From Membranipora membranacea (lineage: Eukaryota; Bryozoa; Gymnolaemata; Cheilostomatida; Membraniporidae), in assembly GCA_914767715.1 (NCBI GenBank), contig OU612069.1:5828001-5892000 (forward strand): a DNA stretch of 64,000 bases, read 5' to 3'. This document shows positions 56,601 through 64,000 of the stretch, in pieces; the first letter of the stretch is position 1, and every line of letters begins with the position of its first letter. The notes under the pieces are model-generated. The model made no database searches. It saw nothing but the letters and a program-made list of their open reading frames with translations, and had not been told where the DNA came from. The position numbers and the translations under genes are program-made.

Positions 56601-58322
56601 TGAAGCAGTCTTTTAGAAACCAGTCTTTGATTTGGTCAATCACTTATTTTCTCTTGACATACTCATTTGAGGTCAAAATACTGCAGCCTGTCTAGCAATT
56701 CTGGATAAGGAGGGCAAGTTGTTATACTGTGGAGAACATTTGAATACTAGATGCATAAAAATAACAAAAAGAGAAGGCAATGTTAATTATAAATGTCCAG
56801 TTATGTCTATTCACTTTACATGAGAGCTCCAATTCAGAGTCGATCAATGAAACTTAATAGATGATCAATTTTGAATTGTGTGCATGATAAATATTGCTAA
56901 TATCGTTAAATTGTTAATAGTTGATCGTAATATAATTGCATATGTATGTGCTTTCATTTTCCTTACGCCTAATTAAATCGATTATGCGACAACTAAATTA
57001 TTTGCACTTAAAACCGGAGTTGCCAATTTTAAGTTTTCCTCAAAGGAATGTTATTGTAATGGGGTCAGTCGAATGTTTTCCTGACCTTTTTTTTATCGTC
57101 ACTATAGGGAAGTGCATCCCGCTTACTCAATGGTACTACTGTTGCCAGCATCTGTCGCACATGTTTGTTTCAGATATTAATAGGTATTTCTAGTGATGCA
57201 AGTTACGTGACTCGGATGTGAAACTCAATCTATTATTGCTGACTCAAAATATAAGCTTATTTTACAAATATAAATGCTGAAAAAACTAACATTGCTCTTG
57301 ATGCTAGTTATGCAATTCAATTTAACAACTTTCAAAGTGACATTTCACTCCATCCGTAAAATATGGAACATTCAGTAGACTTGTATAATTGTTATAAATT
57401 GATACTCATGCATCAAAGACAGATGTTATGATAGTGTCTTATTTTGATTTTGATTTGATTTTCTCAAACTAATTTTTCAGAGCATGTCCTTCATGAAGTT
57501 CAAACAAATGTAAATATTTAGGAGAAATTTTAGGTAAAAATATAAATTTAAAATCCCATGTCATTGAGATAAAACCCACTCATAGCAAACTTTAAGACAA
57601 ATCATGTTATTCAAAGGTAACACACTAATTGCTTACTAACTTATGACTCACACCACTGACTACTCTCATTGACATACTGGACTGTCCTTCTTCATTGTAT
57701 ATTAGCCATCCTACTCCGTTTGTAATTTGTTGCTCCCGTCTTACTCAACTCCAACAATATTTACCGCAACATGAAACAAGTACTCAGTGCTCATTTGATT
57801 GTGCATTTGTTACCGTGTTTTCGAGAGTACCCAGCCCCCTTCACCGTGCTCGGCTACCGGCGCCTTGTTGTGGTTGATTTTAGTGTATGGGCAAGGACTT
57901 GCTAACCTGATCTGGTCTCGGTTGCCGTGTGGCCTGTTGTCTGATAATCCACTGGATACCCCTACAGAGTTGTCCCAGATTACTAACAAATGTTGTCATT
58001 CAATTTTTCCTTATCATCCCCCTTATATGTTAATAACCCACTGCTGAAAACCCTACGATTGTGAGTGTGACGCCAAAACCCCCCTTGACTTGATCCCTTG
58101 CGAGTAGTGGCTGTGAAGCTATACAAAAAACCTAACTGTAACATCTCCGATGACTGATATACTGTTATTTGCATCCAGATAATCAAGTCTCCCTCTGTTA
58201 TCCCTATACAGCGTATCGCCCTTAAAAGGAGACAATTACTCCGACCGTGATCAAGCTATCGGAAGAATCGGAAGAATTTTACATACAGTCTGATATAGTA
58301 CTGTTGCGAGCATCTGACTCAC
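53640..58322. repeat. Mosaic of blocks A, B, C (partial), D and E leading to LRR exon copy 3
   Basis: A (53640-54530), B (54511-55620), truncated C (55640-55980), D (55985-57190) and E (57305). The stretch about 57640-58270 is not shared with other copies and is somewhat less AT-rich, with no recognisable gene. Confidence 0.65.
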
Positions 58323-58463
58323 CTGTTTGGAAGGCTGGTCAAGCCACAGCCCTTAGCCTTTATAGTCTTCAATGATTGAATTTGCCCCAATTCAGCAGGT
58401 AATGTGTGTAGGCCATAATTATGACTGACATCTAACAACTCCAGTCCTTGCAGTTTGGAGATG
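58323..58463 (-). CDS. Orphan LRR exon, copy 3
   Basis: Most diverged copy: LQGLELLDVSHNYGL and QSLKTIKAKGCGLTSLPN. The 141-bp length, open frame, acceptor (CAACAG) and donor (GTGAGT) are preserved, although surrounding repeat DNA has indels. This hints at past or present selection on the exon. Confidence 0.6.
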
Positions 58464-58599
58464 CTGTTGAGGAGAAATAATGTAATGTTAAAATACCATG
58501 CAATACAGCTTGTCAGTTCATGGAGCAAAAACAATTGAGCAACAAACTTGATTAATGAGAGAAAGTTTTAGATTGATCAATTACCTAGGAAGAATTGTA

Positions 58600-61500
58600 C
58601 CTATCAGATTTTGATTTTGGTGGCTGAATAGATTTGGGTTTCCTTTTAATGCAAGTATCGGAGGAGTCAATAGTAACCATAAATAAATTAAGTTGCAATC
58701 TGACGTTTCAGATATGAATAAGTATTTATAGTGATGCAAGTTATGCGATTCAAATTATCGAGTGACGTTTCACCCCATCCATAAAAACATGGAACATTTA
58801 CTAGCATTTGCTTCTGACTGGTATAATTGTAATACATTGTTACTCAATGCATCAAAGACAGATGTTATGACCTCGTCCTATTTCGATATTGATTTGGCTT
58901 TCTCAAACTTATTTTTCAAGGCATGTCCTTCAAGCAGGCTGACAAACTAAATCATAAAGCAATTTGAGAAAAAATGAGATGAGATAAATGTATGAACTTT
59001 AAATGCAATGTAAATGAGATTGAACGAAACTGAACTCAATCAGAGCAAACTTTGAGATAAATCGTAAGTTTTGAAATGGAACGTTAGCTGCAGTCGTGTA
59101 GGCAGGGTAAATAAAACCAAAGATTGAATATGCCACTCCATTTCCTTATTGCTCTAATGAATATATTTAAAGTAGTCCTAAGACTCAATAACAGATGCTT
59201 AAACATCATAAATCTAAATTGACATAAACCTGAGACAAGACAAAGGCATATCAATTCCACCATCAAGTGGTACCATTATCTATACCTCTCAACAGTTTTA
59301 ATATGTATATAAGTGATGATGAAATAATAGTTGAATTAAGGTTGTATCCCTAAACATGTTGATTCATAATTCTTAGGTGGACCTGTGGCTGTTATTTGAG
59401 ATTACTGTAATGTTGTAAGTCCGGAAACCTAATTCAGCCACTTGAAGGCAAGAATTTGGCTTTTATTCAAATTGTGTAGCTTGCTGTATGGTCATAACAT
59501 TTTTGTGCGATGCTACAATGGTTATGATAATTGTGTATTCATTTTTCGTTTCTTATTAGGATATATTTTCTTATTTATGTGTTCTGCAGCTAGCTGTGTA
59601 CCAAATCTGTTTCTCGGTTTGTTCATAATATAGAGAAGCCTAGGTGATGACTGTGAAATGTAAAGTTGATTCTTCTAAAATCTTTCATTCAAGTAATTTT
59701 TAGTAGAGAGCAAGTAATTATAAATGACATTAATTTTTGTGATGTTTTTATTACGTTCTCCCAAGCAAAGTTTTGCTTGTTTTACTCTTTCACTTGAGAT
59801 TTTGAACAGGAAATCTGAGACTAGCCCCATCTTTGCGTGTTGATCAGTAAGTCCCAAATGCCGATAATACTGATAAACCTATGGCATAAAATAATTAAAT
59901 TAAAAATGGCAATCAGTTGCCACAACTCTGGAAATTGGTATTACATATCTTTTTCAGCATATCAACAGCACTCTGAATCATCAAAATCAAAAATAAAGTA
60001 TGCTATGGCTGGCCGGTGGCTATATTTTGGTGTGCTTAATGCTGTTTGCTGACAAATCACTAGGGTCTAGAAGTTTTGAAATATTACCACACAACGCAGT
60101 GGAATTGCTGTGTGTGCCCCTGAGCGATTTAAGATGGTTGAGATACAATGCTTGGATGCTGTTTGAATTCGCTTCTCTGTGACAGGGATTTGCGAGATCT
60201 AGTTTCTATTATCAGTGCTAATAGTGTTATGATCTGGGCAAGATACTGAAACTTGGTGGCCTGAAGTTAGAAGAGGCAAGCTCATAAAACTTGACAAGTT
60301 ATCTTATAGGTATAAAAAAATTAAGAGTGTATTGTGATCACATTAATCCCCCTGTACTGTAATGACTTAGGTAAAATAATGAATAAATCTGCCAGACCAT
60401 GTTTTAGAATCCCAATATTTCTCTGTCTTGTGGAGGTTTCTAAACTCACTGGTTCTTCTACCATACCTAGGTACTCTTTATATTCTGCTTTCACAATTAA
60501 ATATGGGTTCCATTTTCATATTACGAACAAAAATCTAAGTCGGCATTCGATACTCATATTCTGATATTATTTTAAGTGATGTCATGTTAGAAGACAAGAC
60601 TACAGGTTCACATCAAATCTTCGGTGTGATATTAATATTGTATCACTGTATTGTGCTGAGTGTGAGGCCTCTATACAATTCAATGCTTTTCATTGTTTCA
60701 ACCTTGGGTAAACAAAAGAATCCTTTATATGCTGTGCCTGATTCTTTTCAATAGAGGATAAATGTAGCATGTCAGCTTGAATCCAAAGTTTATATGAGAA
60801 AACTAAGAATAAATTTTAAGAAATGCTGCATTAAATGAAATATGATAGAGTGACCCTAAATGATTCATCTATTGGTAACGTCACAGCGAGGTCACACGAA
60901 AAATTTGACGCTTCTAGCATTTGTAGAAGTGCATTTTAATTAATTCATCTGGTCAATAAAAGATAATTTTTTGCCAACATTCCATCATGTTTAATGAAAT
61001 TCATCATTTTTTGCATTCATTTCATTTATTGAATAGTGATTAAACCACCAAGTGTGGACAATAACTGTGTTGAAACCTTTAGTCGGTGTTGATTTTTATT
61101 TTTAAGCACTCACCACCAGGTAAGTGGCTGACAGGATACCCGACCGTCAGCCTGTGTCCATGCGGACACAGTTGGGGAGGGGACGACCTGTACTGGACCG
61201 GTATAGACGGAAGGGCAACTTGTTTTATTGGACAGACCAATTTTGCTGAACAGGCATGAGCGGATAGTCAAATTTCTTCAGCTTGATCCGAAGCCTTTAC
61301 CGACTGGCCCAAAGTGAAATTACATTGTTGCTAGCATGGTGCCTAGTTGACATTATGCTGAGAACAGCTTAAATTAAGAGATTGTATGTGCCAGTTAAAA
61401 GTCTTCATCCACAAGAAGAGATGTTAGAGCCTGTGTAAAATTGCACAGGATAGTCAATGATGACAGGAGCACATCTGAAAGCTGAAAATCCCTCCTGGTT

Positions 61501-61735
61501 AGGAAGCCCTAACCTGAGCAACCCTGATTATCACAAGAGACATTATTTTAAATGACTTAGATTTATATATGTTTATAATTTTAGCAATCTTAGAAGTTGT
61601 GCCCATTTCATATTTTCTTAAAAGTTAGTAATTGATAGATCATTGAACTGAGGCAGTTCTTGACATTTACGGGACAACCTGTACTGAAAAGGCATAAGCA
61701 GATGGAAAATTTGTTTTAATGGACAGACAGTTTTA
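58600..61735. repeat. Blocks E, A, G, H and fragments of C and D
   Basis: E (58725), A (59085-59850), G (59851 to about 61060, with the intact single ATCCCA target at 60409-60414), H (61085-61435), then short C and D fragments (61440-61735). No gene. Confidence 0.7.
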
Positions 61736-64000
61736 ACAGCATTATAAAACAAACTTCATGAGATGATCATAAAATAATGATGTAGTGATGGAAGAACTGT
61801 GATGCTATAACATTGTTAAAATTGAATACTTTTTGATAGCATGATCATAACATCATTATAAGCTGTTTTCTCGCATTTAAAAGTGATGTATCATCATGTC
61901 AAAAATAATTTTTGACTAATACTTCGAACCAAAGATTCTGCTATAACTGACTCTGAACATTTTGAATACCATTCTGTATCCTATTAGACAATAACCCAAT
62001 CCCATCATTTACACACCATGTAACACTTGATAAATTTATATGCAAAACATTGTTACCATGTTCACCGTTTGCTGGGTTTTTGACCTTCATTTGTAACAAG
62101 ACGTCAAACAGTTTTTATGTTTTGGAATATAGGGATCACAAAAATTCCCAGGGATCAATATATTATTAGCTTTTATAAACTTGGATTGTCAGCTTTGTGA
62201 TAGGTAAACTATAAAGAATAATCCATTTTCTTTTATATCTACTGGTAGGAACATATAACAATTTTCTTAAACAAACTGCTCACATGGATTTGTAAATAAA
62301 AGGCAATATCACCTTGTCTAGCATACTCTGCAAGTCCTCATCGAAAAGGTAATGATCCTGCCAACACAGTTCTCCAAAATTAAAATTTACTCTTTTGCTT
62401 TTAAATTGTACTAATCGCAGTCACGTAGATATGTTGGTAGTTGGTTGTTTGACTGATCTAAATACAACAGCTTTATTGACAGTTTTAACGCTTTGTATAT
62501 TTGGTATTTATTGCAGGTCATTGCCATCATCTTAAGGGCAAATCTTTACCATTTAAATATTTACGAACATATTCAACTGTCAACAAATAGTCCATTGAAA
62601 TAGTGAAAGTGAAAGATTTGAAAGAGTTCAACAAAGTTGCCACCTCTATAAATGGGGTGCAATCATAGACTTGATTATAAACCTAGACATGACACAATAT
62701 GGATATTGAGGCACAGAGGGACTTAATTGTGGGCAACGTAACGTCATTGGAAGGTGTAGAAGCAATGATGCGATGATTGAATTTCTGTCCACAATCCAGG
62801 TTTTTTGTTCATTAACTCGATGAATTTTGATCGGATTTTGAGGTTGAAAATTACAATGGATTAAGCAGCTTATCTCATTTATGGCAAAAAAATGATTTGG
62901 AACTCAGTGACTTATATGGATTTTGTAGTTCAATAGCTGTAGGAATCATCATCTCCTTATTTGTATAAATATTTAAACCAGAGTTGCTACCCCACAAATT
63001 TGATATACATATAGTAAGTCTTTTGTTCTGCTAAACAAAATCCATAAGAAATTTAGCAGAATAGAAACAAACGATATTGGATATTCTAGTTTGTATCAAC
63101 TGATGTGTCTTTGATTGAAAGGCCAGCAGTTTTGAATTTGACACCCTATACTAGAATTAAATGTAAATGCTAATTTCATGTATCCAATTTGGCCCACAAA
63201 TCGATTCCACACCAAAATATGGAAACATAGTGATTTAGAAAAATAATTTCAATAGGCAAAAATTGTTGCTAAACTGAACTAATACCAAGCAAATGTAATG
63301 GATAAAAATTCATGCAGCAGCAGTGATTTTTTGTCAATTGTAACTTTGATAACATCCGAAAATTAACATGTGTTATTATTAATCCACACAATTAAATTTT
63401 ATTTTGATTCTGCAAGGGTTTGGTAGCTTTGGTCTTAGCCTTTTATGATATTTTTAAATATGCCTATCGTATACCACGCTCACTGAGTTAGAACTTTATC
63501 GACAGAGGACTAGGAGGTATAAAGTTTCCTTAGCAAATCTTTTCAAATTGATGATGATCCAGAGCGCCAGCAGTTCACTCAGGATGGCAGCATTAGAGCT
63601 GCAACAACTTAGTATCCATCAGTTTCTTCTACTCTTTTTTCTCTATGTTACTTTTGAATTTCTTGCCACCAGCTGGTTTTCCTGGTATGTCGGGTAGATT
63701 CAGTAGTGAATTCGCCTAGGGGACTTAACCCTACCAATTTTCAGGGTGTCAATTTTGAAAAACCTCTTGTTTTTAATTACCAAGTGCCCAGAGGACCTCA
63801 TTGTGAGATTAGTTGGAATTATGAATGGATTACGCTTGCTTCCATGGTGCAATAGCCAATTACCATGATTTTCCCCTTTGACTGCCCTTAAGAGAGGATT
63901 GCATCATGATATTCAACGTCACTAGGCACTGATTTTCTTCATCCTTGATTTGGGTTCACCAATCTACACATATTTAAAATTGAGACTAATAAAACGATGG
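61735..64000. repeat. 2.3-2.6 kb duplication, copy 2 (runs off the window)
   Basis: Collinear with 20385-22942, lacking about 280 bp present there. Similarity continues to the last base of the window, so the true right boundary is not visible. Confidence 0.85.

Overview
This window is AT-rich, intron-bearing eukaryotic nuclear DNA, most likely from an invertebrate animal. The evidence is GT/AG-spliced genes, isolated leucine-rich-repeat (LRR) exons with consensus splice sites, MITE-like elements, satellites and long diverged duplications. I cannot name the species. There are no rRNA or tRNA genes, no CRISPR array and no bacterial-type operons.

The centre (23886-41601, 17,716 bp) is a nearly intact Polinton/Maverick, a self-synthesising virus-like DNA transposon. 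It has 130-bp terminal inverted repeats (TIRs) with 2 mismatches and a perfect 6-bp target-site duplication, ATCCCA. Element-free paralogous copies of the target lie at about 60409 and 51982, so both insertion boundaries are fixed to the base. The full core gene set is present: protein-primed family-B DNA polymerase with an OTU-like and zinc-finger N-terminus, FtsK/HerA-type packaging ATPase, adenain-like cysteine protease, double-jelly-roll major capsid protein, penton-like minor capsid protein, and a retrovirus-type integrase with a C-terminal chromodomain. It also carries a basic virion-core-like protein, a 400-residue GG-motif protein, a zinc-ribbon-like protein with a 9-nt first coding exon, three tightly packed small ORFs (two with membrane segments), a small secreted or anchored lysine-tailed protein, and a nine-exon acidic protein. 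The only clear lesion among recognised genes is a frame slip at a 7-C run in the polymerase.

Layout inside the element: the left 12 kb is mostly plus strand (small membrane and zinc proteins, ATPase, nine-exon gene, polymerase). The right 5.5 kb is a minus-strand block in the order GG-protein, integrase, penton, core, capsid, protease, with several 4-nt ATGA overlaps. The two halves converge at about 35821-36081. Replication (polymerase), integration (integrase) and virion assembly and maturation (capsid, penton, core, ATPase, protease) would work together as in a virus-like life cycle.

The flanks (1-23879 and 41608-64000) are largely non-coding mosaics of a few sequence blocks, each present in 2-8 diverged copies in shuffled order. 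Within them are three copies of a 141-bp LRR exon (minus strand), a 354-bp satellite folded into a large palindrome (about 9310-11046), a 20-bp C-rich minisatellite, a 260-bp MITE with TA duplication, a 215-bp inverted-repeat element and a heptamer array. Exon joins are inferred from splice consensus and reading phase only; protein identities are from motif recognition without database searches.
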